Counted from the stretch's first letter, positions 9,043 to 17,778 are shown. The stretch: 64,000 nt of DNA from Dyella_B sp036746095 (GCF_036746095.1 NZ_DAIOEU010000019.1:1-64000); one strand, 5' to 3'. The notes: generated by a model from the letters alone, not told the origin. Translations and numbers: made by a program.

Positions 9043-10788
9043 TCATGCCAGCGCTTGCGTCTGCAACCACTCCAGCACCTTGTCAGCCGCTTCGCTCACC
9101 GACACCTGGCTGGTATCGATGCGCAGCTCCGGCGTTACCGGCGTTTCGTAGGGATCGTCGATACCGGTAAAGCCCTTGATCTTTCCGGCGCGCGCGGCAG
9201 CATACAGGCCCTTGCGATCGCGCGCTTCGCAGATTTCCAGAGGCGTGGAAACATGGATTTCAACGAAACGCCCATGCGCTTCCACCAGTTGCCGCGCTTC
9301 GGCGCGTGCGTTGGCATAGGGCGCGATGGGTGCGCAGATTACGATGCCGCCGTGACGCACCACTTCGCTGGCCACGAAACCGATGCGCGTGATGTTGGCG
9401 TCGCGATCCTCGCGCGAGAATCCCAAGCCCTTCGACAGATGCCGGCGTACTTCATCGCCATCCAGCACCGTCACCGGACGGCTGCTGGTTTCCAGCAGCC
9501 GCGACACCACCGCTTGCGCCAAGGTGGATTTGCCTGAGCCGGAAAGGCCGGTAAAGAACAGCGCCAGTCCCTGGCGTGCATTGGCGGGATGACGCTCGCG
9601 CAGGATCTTCACCACGTCCGGGAAGGTGAACCATTCCGGGATCGGCTCGCCGTTGTGCAAACGGCGGCGCAACTCGGTGCCGGAAATATCGCGCACCTCA
9701 TCGTCCGGGCGTACCTCAGTCTGCGGCACATAGGTATCGCGATTGGCGGCATACACCATCGCCGGAAATGGCACGACCTCGATGCCGAGTTCGTCCTGAT
9801 GCTTGGCCAGCAGTTGTTGCGCGGCGTAAGGATCGTAGAACGGCTTGCCTTCCGCGTCCTTGCCGGGGCCGGCGTGGTCGCGGCCGACGATGAAGTGGCT
9901 GGCGCCGTAGTTCTTGCGGATGATCGCATGCCACAGCGCCTCGCGCGGACCGCCCATGCGCATCGCCAGCGGCAGCAGTGCCAGCGTGGCCAGGCCCGGC
10001 GGATAGTGCTCCAGCAAGGCGCGATAGCAGCGCACGCGCGTGTAGTGATCGACGTCGCCGGGTTTGGTGCGGCCCACCGATGGTTGGATCAACAGCTTCG
10101 CGCCCACCTTTTCGGCTGCACGCAAGGTCAACTCGCGATGTGCGCGATGCATCGGGTTGCGCGTCTGGAACGCGACGATGCGATGCCAGCCGTGCTGATG
10201 GAACCAGTCGCGCAATTCGCGCGGGCTGAGGCGCAGCGACGTGAAGTCGTAATGCGGCGGCGGCTGGATACCTTGCACGCGTCCACCCAGGTAGACCGAG
10301 CCGGTGCGATCCAGCAATTCGGCCACGCCAGGGTGCGTGCGATCGGTGGTGCCGAACACGCGGCGGGCTTCCTCGATGCGGTCGGGGAAATACACATCCT
10401 CCACCGTCAGCACGGCCAGCGGCGTGCCTTGCGTGTCGTTGAGGCTGATCTGCGCGTTTTCGCCCAGCTTTGCCGCAAATGCTTCATCCACGTCCAGCAC
10501 GATCGGGATCGGCCACAGCGTGCCGTCGGCCAAGCGCATCTCGTTCACCACGCCGTCGTAGTCCGCGCGGCCGAGAAACCCTTGCAACGGTGAAAAGCCG
10601 CCATTGAGCAGCAATTCCAGATCGCACAGCTGGCGCTGGTTGAGCGTCCATTGTGGCAGCGATGCACTGCGTCGCTTCAGTGCCTCGGCTTCGGCGGCCG
10701 GAAGATACAGCTCGCGCAACACGCCGCCATGCGGCGCGATCAACGCTTCGAGTTCAGCCGAGGCAAGTTCGGCGGCAAGGGCTTTCAT
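9043..10788 (-). CDS. sat-cysC: Bifunctional sulfate adenylyltransferase / adenylylsulfate kinase (Sat-CysC fusion)
   Basis: This 581-residue cytosolic enzyme should convert sulfate and ATP to APS and then to PAPS. Residues 1-385 are a homomeric (Sat-type) ATP sulfurylase: LNGGFSPLQGFL, FQTRNPMHRAHREL with the HxxH motif, and GRDHAGPGKDAEG. Residues about 395-581 are APS kinase with an intact P-loop GLSGSGKSTLA near 415, LDGDEVRRHLSKGLGFSREDRDANI and FVEIHVSTPLEICEARD. The intact P-loop argues that the kinase is active, unlike the regulatory kinase-like domain of fungal ATP sulfurylase. Many relatives instead use the unrelated CysD-CysNC complex, and no cysD or cysN occurs here. cysH lies 188 bases upstream on the same strand. 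Confidence 0.95.
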   Translation of the reverse strand: MKALAAELASAELEALIAPHGGVLRELYLPAAEAEALKRRSASLPQWTLNQRQLCDLELLLNGGFSPLQGFLGRADYDGVVNEMRLADGTLWPIPIVLDVDEAFAAKLGENAQISLNDTQGTPLAVLTVEDVYFPDRIEEARRVFGTTDRTHPGVAELLDRTGSVYLGGRVQGIQPPPHYDFTSLRLSPRELRDWFHQHGWHRIVAFQTRNPMHRAHRELTLRAAEKVGAKLLIQPSVGRTKPGDVDHYTRVRCYRALLEHYPPGLATLALLPLAMRMGGPREALWHAIIRKNYGASHFIVGRDHAGPGKDAEGKPFYDPYAAQQLLAKHQDELGIEVVPFPAMVYAANRDTYVPQTEVRPDDEVRDISGTELRRRLHNGEPIPEWFTFPDVVKILRERHPANARQGLALFFTGLSGSGKSTLAQAVVSRLLETSSRPVTVLDGDEVRRHLSKGLGFSREDRDANITRIGFVASEVVRHGGIVICAPIAPYANARAEARQLVEAHGRFVEIHVSTPLEICEARDRKGLYAAARAGKIKGFTGIDDPYETPVTPELRIDTSQVSVSEAADKVLEWLQTQALA

Positions 10789-10838
10789 GGTGTTTCCTCA
10801 GATTATCGGGGCGGTCTTTTTTAGAGCTGAATGGAGAA

Positions 10839-10955
10839 GAGTGAGAAGTGAGAGTGGCGAACCTAAGAGCTTGGGCAACGAATTACTTGGCAAAGAAGAA
10901 TTCCAACAGCCTGGGGTGCTGATGTTTGCTGCAGGCTTGCTCCCACTTCTCACTC
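10839..10955. repeat. Separated inverted repeat in the cysH to sat-cysC gap
   Basis: GAGTGAGAAGTGAGAG at 10839-10854 is matched in inverted orientation at 10940-10955 with one difference. The arms are 85 bases apart and fill most of the 188-base space between cysH and sat-cysC. They could form a long-looped hairpin in the transcript or flank an inserted segment. Confidence 0.5.
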
Positions 10956-10976
10956 ATCTCCACTCGGGCTTCGCTT

Positions 10977-11699
10977 TCATACGTCCAGGTGCAATCCGCA
11001 TTCGCGCTTGATGCCGAAAAAACGGGTGTCCTCTTCACGCATGCCGGGTTCCCAGCGGCGTGTGGTGTGCGTATCGCCAATGGAGACATAACCTTTGTCC
11101 CACAAGGGGTGATAGGGCAGGTCATGGCGGCGCAGATACAGGCCGACGTCGCGGTCGGTCCAGTCGACGATGGGGTGCACTTTCCAGCGCCCATGCCGAT
11201 GGTCCAGCACCGACGCCGCGGCACGGCTCAGCGACTGCTGCCGGCGCAGGCCGGCGAACCACGTGCCGGCGCCCAGGTCGGTCAGCGCCTGCTGCATAGG
11301 CTCCACCTTGGCCAGCCGGTTGTAGTGATCAAGCCCTTCACGCCCCTGATTCCACAGTTCGCCATGGCGCGCCTGCAGCCAGGCGGGCGAAAGGCTAGGG
11401 CGGATCACGTGGAGATTGAGCGAAAGGCGTTCGGTCAGCTCGTCGATGAAACGGTAGGTTTCGGGGAACAGATAACCGGTATCGATCACGATCACCGGAA
11501 TGTCCGGCACGCGCTGCGACAGCAGGTGCAGTGACACCGCCGACTGGGCGCCGAAGCTGGATGAAAGCACGTGCCGGCCGGGCAGGTGTTCCAGCGCCCA
11601 ATCCACGCGCTCTTCGGCGTTGAGCGCAAGCAGCCTGGCGGCCAGCTTGTCGCGCGCACGCGCGTCCAGCGCTGCTTGTTCGGTCGAGGGCAGGGTCAT
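10977..11699 (-). CDS. cysH: PAPS reductase (phosphoadenosine phosphosulfate reductase)
   Basis: The 240-residue cytosolic enzyme reduces PAPS to sulfite and PAP using thioredoxin. It shows the PP-loop-like segment LSSSFGAQSAV, the segment VIVIDTGYLFPETYRF, the substrate residues in GLRRQQSLSR and the C-terminal catalytic ECGLH motif (Cys near 234). The additional Cys pairs that carry a [4Fe-4S] cluster in APS reductases are absent, so PAPS specificity is expected and matches the APS kinase encoded next door. Its ATG overlaps the cysI stop codon by four bases (ATGA), showing translational coupling. Confidence 0.95.
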   Translation of the reverse strand: MTLPSTEQAALDARARDKLAARLLALNAEERVDWALEHLPGRHVLSSSFGAQSAVSLHLLSQRVPDIPVIVIDTGYLFPETYRFIDELTERLSLNLHVIRPSLSPAWLQARHGELWNQGREGLDHYNRLAKVEPMQQALTDLGAGTWFAGLRRQQSLSRAAASVLDHRHGRWKVHPIVDWTDRDVGLYLRRHDLPYHPLWDKGYVSIGDTHTTRRWEPGMREEDTRFFGIKRECGLHLDV

Positions 11700-13393
11700 G
11701 CGAAAACCTCCGCATCGATGGCGTGGCGTGCGGTGGGGAGCGCGCCGCTGCGCACGAGGAAGTCGCCGAAACGTTCGTGTTCGTTCCGCTCGGCGGCGTA
11801 GCGGGCGAACAACTTGTCCAGTTCGGCGAGGATCTCGCCTTCGTCGATGTTTTCACGCACGACGCGATTGAGTCGGCGGCCGGCAAAGTCCGCGCCCAGG
11901 CGCAAGTCGTAACGGCCGATGGCGCGGCCGATCAAGGCGATTTCACCCAGGTACGGGCGTGAGCAGCCGTTCGGGCAGCCGGAAAGGCGCAACAGGATCG
12001 GCTCGTCGCGCAACCCATGTTGTTCGAGCAACGCTTCCAGCTTCGGCAGCAATTGCGGCAGATAGCGTTCGCTTTCGGCCATCGCCAAGCCGCAGGTCGG
12101 CAGGGCGACGCAGGCGACCGTGTGGCGGCGAATGCCGCTCAGCCGGCGGTAGCTGTCCAGCTTGTACTCGGCCACCAGCGCATCGATGCGTTCGCGCTGC
12201 GCCGCCGGTACATTGGCAATGATCAGGTTCTGGTTGCAGGTCAGCCGGAAATCGCCTTGATGCACCTCGGCGATGGCGCGCAGGCCGCTCAAATGCGGTG
12301 CTTCCGGCGCATCGGCAAGTCGCCCCGATTCGATCTGCAAGGTGAGATGCCAGCGGCCGTCGTCGCCTTCGGTCCAGCCGTACCGGTCGCCGTTGTGATC
12401 GAAGTGATAGGGGCGCGACGGCTGCAACGCGAAACCCAGGCGTTGTTCCAGCTTCGCCTTGAATGCGGACACGCCCATCCGGTCGATGGTGTACTTCAGG
12501 CGTGCATGCTTGCGCTCCACGCGATCGCCATGATCGCGTTGCACTTCGATCACGGCTTCGGCGGTACGCAGCAATTGTTCCGGCTCGACAAAGCCGATCA
12601 CGCTGCCCAGGCGCGGGTAGGTGCTGGCATCGCCATGGCTTGCGCCCATGCCGCCGCCGACGGCGACGTTGAAGCCCAGCAGTTCGCCATGCTCGATGAT
12701 GGCGATAAGGCCAAGGTCCTGCGCAAACACGTCCGCATCGTTGGTGGGCGGTACGGCAATGCCAATCTTGAACTTGCGCGGCAGATAGGTGGGACCGTAC
12801 AGCGGCTCGCTCTCTTCCTCGCCGCCGGCAACCAGCTTTTCGTCCAGCCAGATCTCGTGATATGCGCGCGTCTTCGGCTTGAGATGGTCCGACAGGCGCT
12901 CTGCCCAGCGATAGGCGATGCGATGCGCCGGGGTCTCCACCGGATTGGCGCTGGCGACCACGTTGCGATTCACGTCGCCGCAGGCGGCAATGGTGCTGAC
13001 CAGCACGTGGTTCATCGCGGCAATCGACCGCTTCAGGTCACGCTTGAGAATGCCGTGCAACTGGAACGTCTGGCGCGTGGTGATGCGCAGCGTGTGGTTG
13101 GCCCAGGTGCGCGCGATGTGGTCGAACGACAGCCATTGCGCCGGACTCAGCACGCCGCCGGCCAAGCGTGCGCGCACCATGAACTGGTAGGCAGGTTCAA
13201 GCTTTTGCTTGCGGCGTTCCTCACGCAGGTCGCGATCGTCTTGCTGGTAGCTGCCGTGGAACTTCAGCAGTTTGTTGTCGTCTTCGCTGATCGCGCCGGT
13301 GACCGGGTCGGCCAGGCTCTCCACCAAGGTGCCGCGCAGGAAGCGGCTGTTCGCCTTGATGCGTTCAAGTTCGGAAAGGGCTGCATCGCTCAT
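11696..13393 (-). CDS. cysI: Sulfite reductase hemoprotein beta subunit
   Basis: The 565-residue subunit carries siroheme and a [4Fe-4S] cluster and reduces sulfite to sulfide with electrons from CysJ. The cluster ligands are visible as CVALPTC (C-x5-C, near 428-434) and CPNGC (C-x3-C, near 475-479). Family motifs HGSYQQDDRD, TTRQTFQLHGI and GDVNRNV are present. The start at 13393 (MSDAALSELERIK) is chosen although the frame stays open about 100 codons further into cysJ; that extension has no family similarity. It starts eight bases after the cysJ stop and overlaps cysH, forming a cysJIH operon. Confidence 0.96.
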   Translation of the reverse strand: MSDAALSELERIKANSRFLRGTLVESLADPVTGAISEDDNKLLKFHGSYQQDDRDLREERRKQKLEPAYQFMVRARLAGGVLSPAQWLSFDHIARTWANHTLRITTRQTFQLHGILKRDLKRSIAAMNHVLVSTIAACGDVNRNVVASANPVETPAHRIAYRWAERLSDHLKPKTRAYHEIWLDEKLVAGGEEESEPLYGPTYLPRKFKIGIAVPPTNDADVFAQDLGLIAIIEHGELLGFNVAVGGGMGASHGDASTYPRLGSVIGFVEPEQLLRTAEAVIEVQRDHGDRVERKHARLKYTIDRMGVSAFKAKLEQRLGFALQPSRPYHFDHNGDRYGWTEGDDGRWHLTLQIESGRLADAPEAPHLSGLRAIAEVHQGDFRLTCNQNLIIANVPAAQRERIDALVAEYKLDSYRRLSGIRRHTVACVALPTCGLAMAESERYLPQLLPKLEALLEQHGLRDEPILLRLSGCPNGCSRPYLGEIALIGRAIGRYDLRLGADFAGRRLNRVVRENIDEGEILAELDKLFARYAAERNEHERFGDFLVRSGALPTARHAIDAEVFA

Positions 13394-13401
13394 TGCGTAC
13401 C

Positions 13402-15198
13402 TCAATACACATCGCGGGCGTAACGGCCCTGCTGGATCAACTGGCTCAACCAGGCTTCGGCGTCTTCGCTCGAGCGTGCGCCGTGTTCGGCGACGACCGC
13501 GACCAATGCCTTGTGCACGTCCTTGGCCATCCGATTGGCGTCGCCGCAGACGTACAGATGCGCACCGCTTTCCAGCCATTCGTAGACGCGGCGCCCTTGT
13601 TCGAGCAAGCGATGTTGTACATACAGCTTCTCGGCCTGATCGCGCGAGAACGCAAGATCGATGCGATGCAGCTGCCCGTTCTTCAACGCCTGCTGCCATT
13701 CGACCTGGTACAGGAAGTCCGAATGGAAATGCGGGTTGCCGAACACCAGCCAGTTGCGTCCGCTGGCGCCGCGTTCGGCACGTTCCTGCACGAAGGCACG
13801 ATAGGGCGCGATGCCGGTGCCCGCACCGATCATGAGAATGTCGCGATCGTCGGCCGGCAAGTGGAAGCGCTCGTTGGCTTCGACGAAGACCGGCACGTTT
13901 TCGCCTTCCGCCTGCCAGGCAAGATAGCGGCTTGCCGCACCCCAGCGTGCTTCGCCGTCCAGGGCGTAATCGACATGGCTGACGGTGAGGTGCACTTCGT
14001 CGCTAACCACGGATTGAGCGGAAGCGATGGAATACAGGCGCGGCGCCAGCGGACGCAGCGCGGTGACGAGTGTTTCTGCTGTCCATCCGGCGGGATGGCG
14101 ACGTAACAGATCCAGCACCTGCCAGCGCGAGAACAGATCGGCCAGGGTGTCGCGCGCGGTCGGCGCCAGCAGTTCACGCAGCTGGGCATTGCCGCTGCGC
14201 TCGGCATGCGCGGCGAAGAACGGGCGGGTCAGCTGAGTCAGCTCGCGATGGGCGGCCAGCCAGGTGCGCAAAGCATGTTCTTCGTTGCCAATGCGAACCG
14301 CTGTATCGCCGTCCAGCTTCAGGGTGGTCAAGATCGCCTCGACCAGCGCCGGCGATTGCGTCGGCCAGATACCCAGTGCGTCACCCGGCGCGTAGTGCAG
14401 CCCGGAGCCGTCCAGAGAAAATTCCAGATGGCGCACATCGCGATCGCTGTCGCGGCCGGTGATGCGCTGGTTGAGCAACAGCGGCGCCTGGAACGGCTGT
14501 TCGCGATGCCACACCGGTCCGGTGCGCGCCGTGCGCAAGGTGGTGACCTTGGCCAGCGGGGCAGAGGTCTTCAGCTGTTCGCGCGCCTGCTGCAGCGCCT
14601 GTTCCAGCCATGGCTGCGCGACGGTCTCCAGATCGACATCCGCCTCGCCGGCGGTGAACAGGCGCTGCGCACCTAGCGCAGCCAGGCGTTCGTCAAGCTG
14701 GCGGCCGATGGCGCAGAAACTGGGATAGCTGGAATCGCCCAGGCCGAGCACGGCGTAGCGCAGTGCTTCCAGCTTGGGAGCGCGAGCGCTCGCCAGGAAT
14801 TCGACCAGCGCGCGTGAATCATCCGGCGGCTCGGCATCGCCTTGCGTGCTGATTACCACGTAAAGCAGCCGTTCCTGCTTCAATTCACGCGTGGCATACG
14901 CATCCGCACGCACCACCCGCACCGCCAGGCCGGCCGCGGAGGCGCGGCGAGCCAGGTCTTCGGCCAATCGCTTGGCATTGCCGGTCTGGCTGCCGTACAG
15001 CACGGTGAGGCGGCCCTGCGCTTCCGGCGCTGCGGCAGGTTCCGCGGCCGTGTGCTTGCCGGCCGGCAGGCGCTGGCCGGCGACGCCAGCGAGATAACCG
15101 GACAGCCACAGCAGTGCCGATGGTTCCAGCCCGTCGATCAGGCGCGCAACCAGGGGCTGCTTCTCTTCGGGCAATGGCGATAGTGTGGCGGCGGTCAT
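13402..15198 (-). CDS. cysJ: Sulfite reductase (NADPH) flavoprotein alpha subunit
   Basis: The 598-residue flavoprotein passes electrons from NADPH through FAD and FMN to CysI. Residues about 60-200 are the flavodoxin-like FMN domain (VLYGSQTGNAKRLAEDL), followed by a FAD-binding domain with RLYSIASAQ and a C-terminal NADPH domain with MIGAGTGIAPYRAFVQER and the terminal aromatic YARDVY. The start at 15198 (MTAATLSPLPEE) has AAGGAA nine bases upstream and lies 15 bases downstream of the palindrome at 15213-15228. The open frame upstream to 15294 runs through the promoter and is rejected. It leads the cysJIH operon and is divergent from the porin gene. Confidence 0.96.
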   Translation of the reverse strand: MTAATLSPLPEEKQPLVARLIDGLEPSALLWLSGYLAGVAGQRLPAGKHTAAEPAAAPEAQGRLTVLYGSQTGNAKRLAEDLARRASAAGLAVRVVRADAYATRELKQERLLYVVISTQGDAEPPDDSRALVEFLASARAPKLEALRYAVLGLGDSSYPSFCAIGRQLDERLAALGAQRLFTAGEADVDLETVAQPWLEQALQQAREQLKTSAPLAKVTTLRTARTGPVWHREQPFQAPLLLNQRITGRDSDRDVRHLEFSLDGSGLHYAPGDALGIWPTQSPALVEAILTTLKLDGDTAVRIGNEEHALRTWLAAHRELTQLTRPFFAAHAERSGNAQLRELLAPTARDTLADLFSRWQVLDLLRRHPAGWTAETLVTALRPLAPRLYSIASAQSVVSDEVHLTVSHVDYALDGEARWGAASRYLAWQAEGENVPVFVEANERFHLPADDRDILMIGAGTGIAPYRAFVQERAERGASGRNWLVFGNPHFHSDFLYQVEWQQALKNGQLHRIDLAFSRDQAEKLYVQHRLLEQGRRVYEWLESGAHLYVCGDANRMAKDVHKALVAVVAEHGARSSEDAEAWLSQLIQQGRYARDVY

Positions 15199-15212
15199 CA
15201 CATGCGTTCCTT

Positions 15213-15228
15213 GGACGTATAGACGTCC
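15213..15228. promoter_or_regulatory. Putative sulfur-regulon operator, site 2
   Basis: GGACGTATAGACGTCC is a perfect inverted repeat of GGACGT around ATAG. It lies in the divergent cysJ/porin interval, 15 bases before the cysJ ATG. It is nearly identical to the site between cysG and cysB. In the cysJ direction the core reads GTCTATACG, so it could overlap the -10 region or the untranslated leader. Confidence 0.55.
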
Positions 15229-15437
15229 ATCTGGTCTTAAGGATGTTAGGACTCCGTTTTTTGGCGAAGAAATGATGGGCCGGCATATCCGCATGCCATT
15301 CCCTCCTTTCCATCGCGGGAAACGCCGCGGGCAGCATGGAACTCAAGGACGCCGCCCCCCTACCCAGCCGGCGTTTTATCCAGGGACCGCTTCACCCATC
15401 CATCACAAGCGCCGCTATGGCGCCGGAGCCATCGACC

Positions 15438-16646
15438 ATGCCGCGACGATCCAAGCCTGCCTTTGCCGTGCTAACGCTGGCCGCATCGGTTTTTTCCCTT
15501 GCGACGCTGGCGCCTTCCACAGCCAAGGCGGGCGACGACGATTGGCTCTATCACTGGCCTACGCACTACACGACGGGTGACGGCACCGATATCGGGCTGG
15601 TGTTGCGCTATCAGTACGACGTCAACAATTTTTCGCATGACGACAATAAATTCACGGATGCGGCCACGAATCGCCGCAAATACCTGGGTTTCTACGTGAA
15701 GAAACCGGGTGTCTACGATGCCAGCGTGTATTACGACTTCCAGTCCAAGCAATGGCAGGACGCATTCGCCCGCTTGCAGTCGAAGGCGGTGTTCGGCCAG
15801 GACTACGGCGCACTGCGTTTCGGCCAGAGCAAGACGCCGGTGAGCTTCGAAGGCGTGACCACCTCGACGCAGACCACCTTCATCGAGTTGGCACTGCCTT
15901 CGCAGGCGATTTACGAGAATCGCCGCGTCGGTGTCGATTGGGCCATCCAGCGCACGCACTGGCTGGCCAGTTTGGGTTATTACGGCGAAAACCTGGCAGG
16001 CAAGAATCACGGCCATACATTGGCGGCGCATGCGGTGTGGGTGCCGATCCACGAAGCCACCAATGTGCTGCACCTGGGCGTCGCCGCCTCGCAGGAGCGG
16101 CCCTACGGCCTGGTCAACGCGCTGGGCGTGCAGCAACCGGCCACGACCAGCTTCAAGGCGCCCCCGGAAGCGGGCCTCACCCCCGTCACCCTGGTCAGCT
16201 CCGGCACGCAGACCAACGTCGATCACATCAATCGTTTTGGGTTGGAAGAACTCTGGATCAACGGTCCCTGGTCGGTGCAGGGTGAGTATCTGCGCGCGCA
16301 GACCGTCTTCAACCTGCCCAAATCGAATTACGACCTCGACGGCTACTACGTTTTTGGCAGTTGGGTGCTCACGGGTGAATCACGCCAATATCACGATGGC
16401 AACGTCAGCAACGTGATGCCTTCGCATCCATGGGGAGCGCTGGAATTCGCCGTGCGCTACAGCGAGCTCAACCTCAACGATGGGCGGGTGCTGGGCGGCA
16501 AGGAGCACGATTGGACGGCCGGCGCCAACTGGTACGTCGGTTCGCATCTTCGCCTGCAGGCCAATGTGATCCGCGCGTTCAGCAACCGCAAGGGGCTGGT
16601 GATCGATCCGCACATTTTTGAGTTGCGGGCGGAAGTCTTTATCTGA
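15438..16646 (+). CDS. OprP/OprO-like outer-membrane porin, possibly for sulfate
   Basis: The 402-residue protein has a Sec signal peptide (MPRRSKPAFAVLTLAA..., likely cleaved after STAKA) and a beta-barrel pattern of alternating aromatic and polar residues: DIGLVLRYQYDVNNF, YLGFYVKKPGVYDASVYYDFQS, YGALRFGQSKTPVSFEG and WTAGANWYV, ending in a strand whose last residues are RAEVFI. It resembles anion porins of the OprP/OprO (phosphate-selective) family. The start at 15438 has GGAG nine bases upstream; an earlier in-frame ATG at 15336 is less likely. Its place between cysJIH and the sulfate ABC genes, with a shared operator, suggests a sulfate or organosulfur porin; this is inference. Confidence 0.8.
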   Translation: MPRRSKPAFAVLTLAASVFSLATLAPSTAKAGDDDWLYHWPTHYTTGDGTDIGLVLRYQYDVNNFSHDDNKFTDAATNRRKYLGFYVKKPGVYDASVYYDFQSKQWQDAFARLQSKAVFGQDYGALRFGQSKTPVSFEGVTTSTQTTFIELALPSQAIYENRRVGVDWAIQRTHWLASLGYYGENLAGKNHGHTLAAHAVWVPIHEATNVLHLGVAASQERPYGLVNALGVQQPATTSFKAPPEAGLTPVTLVSSGTQTNVDHINRFGLEELWINGPWSVQGEYLRAQTVFNLPKSNYDLDGYYVFGSWVLTGESRQYHDGNVSNVMPSHPWGALEFAVRYSELNLNDGRVLGGKEHDWTAGANWYVGSHLRLQANVIRAFSNRKGLVIDPHIFELRAEVFI

Positions 16647-16653
16647 TGTGACG

Positions 16654-16676
16654 CCTCTCTCATGGGAGAGGGTTTT
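16654..16676 (+). terminator. Rho-independent terminator after the porin gene
   Basis: CCTCTC pairs with GAGAGG around a six-base loop and is followed by GTTTT. It lies just after the porin stop codon and before the sbp promoter. Confidence 0.6.
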
Positions 16677-16707
16677 AAGCCATATGGATAGGACCAACCG
16701 TGCTTTC

Positions 16708-16735
16708 GGACGTCCAGCCTTCCAAATCTATAGTT
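16708..16735. promoter_or_regulatory. Partial sulfur-regulon motif before sbp, site 3
   Basis: GGACGTCC at 16708-16715 and ATCTATAG at about 16726-16733 repeat both elements of the motif seen at sites 1 and 2 (ACGTCC and TATAGAT in reverse), but with a longer spacing. The position about 40-60 bases upstream of the sbp start is suitable for a regulator. Confidence 0.35.
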
Positions 16736-16771
16736 CAAAGTGGGCGAACTTGCCCTAAGGAGACGACACGC

Positions 16772-17773
16772 ATGAAACGCCGATGGATCATCCTGGCCGC
16801 GCTGCTTTCGCTAAGTGCGGCGTTTGCACATGCGCAGGATGCGAAGCTCCTCAATGTCTCCTTCGATCCGACCCGCGAGTACTTCAAGGATGTGGACGCG
16901 GCGTTCAAGGCGCAATGGGCCAAGCAGGCGGGGCAGGCCGTCACCGTCACCACCTCCAACGGCGGTTCCGGCAAGCAGGCGCGCGCCGTGCTCGATGGCT
17001 TGCAGGCGGATATAGCGACCCTCGCCCTGGCCTACGACATCGACGTACTGGCCGATAAAGGCCTGCTCGCGAAAGACTGGCAAACGCGGTTGCCCAACAA
17101 CAGTTCGCCGTACACCTCCACCATCGTGTTCCTGGTGCGCAAGGGCAATCCAAAGAAGATCCACGACTGGCCGGATCTGATCCGTTCCGATGTACAGGTG
17201 ATTACGCCCAATCCGAAGACATCCGGCGGCGCGCGCTGGAATTTCCTTGCCGCCTGGGGCTGGGCCGAGCGCCAGCCCGGCGGCAGCGCAGACAAGGCGC
17301 GTGCGTACGTCACCGCGCTTTACAAACATGTGCCGGTACTGGATACCGGTGCGCGCGGCGCCACCAATACCTTCGTTCGGCGCGGCATGGGAGACGTGCT
17401 CATCGCTTGGGAAAGCGAAGCGCTGATGACGCAGCAGGAAGCCGGCAAGGACAACTACCAGATCGTGGTGCCGTCTTCCACCATCGTGGCGGAGCCGCCG
17501 GTCGCCGTCGTCGATACGGTCGCCGCCAGGCACGGCACGCAGAAAATCGCGCAGGCGTATCTGCAATTTCTATACAGCCCGGAAGGGCAGGAGATTGCGG
17601 CCAAGCATTTCTTCCGGCCGCGGCTTGCCGCCGTTGCCGCGAAATACGCGGCGCAATTCCCGGCGGTGAAAACCTTCACCATCGGCGAGCAGTTCGGTGA
17701 TTGGCGCAAGGCGCAGGCCACCTATTTCGCCGATGGTGGTGTTTTCGACACGATTCTCGAAGGAGCGCAGTGA
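16772..17773 (+). CDS. sbp: Periplasmic sulfate-binding protein
   Basis: The 333-residue protein binds sulfate or thiosulfate in the periplasm and delivers it to CysTWA. A signal peptide (MKRRWIILAALLSLSAAFAHA) precedes the conserved family segments LLNVSFDPTREYF, TTSNGGSGKQARAV, VFLVRKGNPKKI, NPKTSGGARWNFLAAWG and TNTFVRRGMGDVLIAWESEA. The start has AAGGAG ten bases upstream. The 3' end overlaps the cysT start region, so the four genes sbp-cysT-cysW-cysA form one operon. Confidence 0.95.
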   Translation: MKRRWIILAALLSLSAAFAHAQDAKLLNVSFDPTREYFKDVDAAFKAQWAKQAGQAVTVTTSNGGSGKQARAVLDGLQADIATLALAYDIDVLADKGLLAKDWQTRLPNNSSPYTSTIVFLVRKGNPKKIHDWPDLIRSDVQVITPNPKTSGGARWNFLAAWGWAERQPGGSADKARAYVTALYKHVPVLDTGARGATNTFVRRGMGDVLIAWESEALMTQQEAGKDNYQIVVPSSTIVAEPPVAVVDTVAARHGTQKIAQAYLQFLYSPEGQEIAAKHFFRPRLAAVAAKYAAQFPAVKTFTIGEQFGDWRKAQATYFADGGVFDTILEGAQ

Positions 17774-17778
17774 CGGTC

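Noticed and set aside
11696..13699. Longer cysI reading frame reaching into cysJ
   Set aside because: The extra 100 residues have no similarity to CysI; MSDAALSELERIK at 13393 is the natural start eight bases after cysJ.
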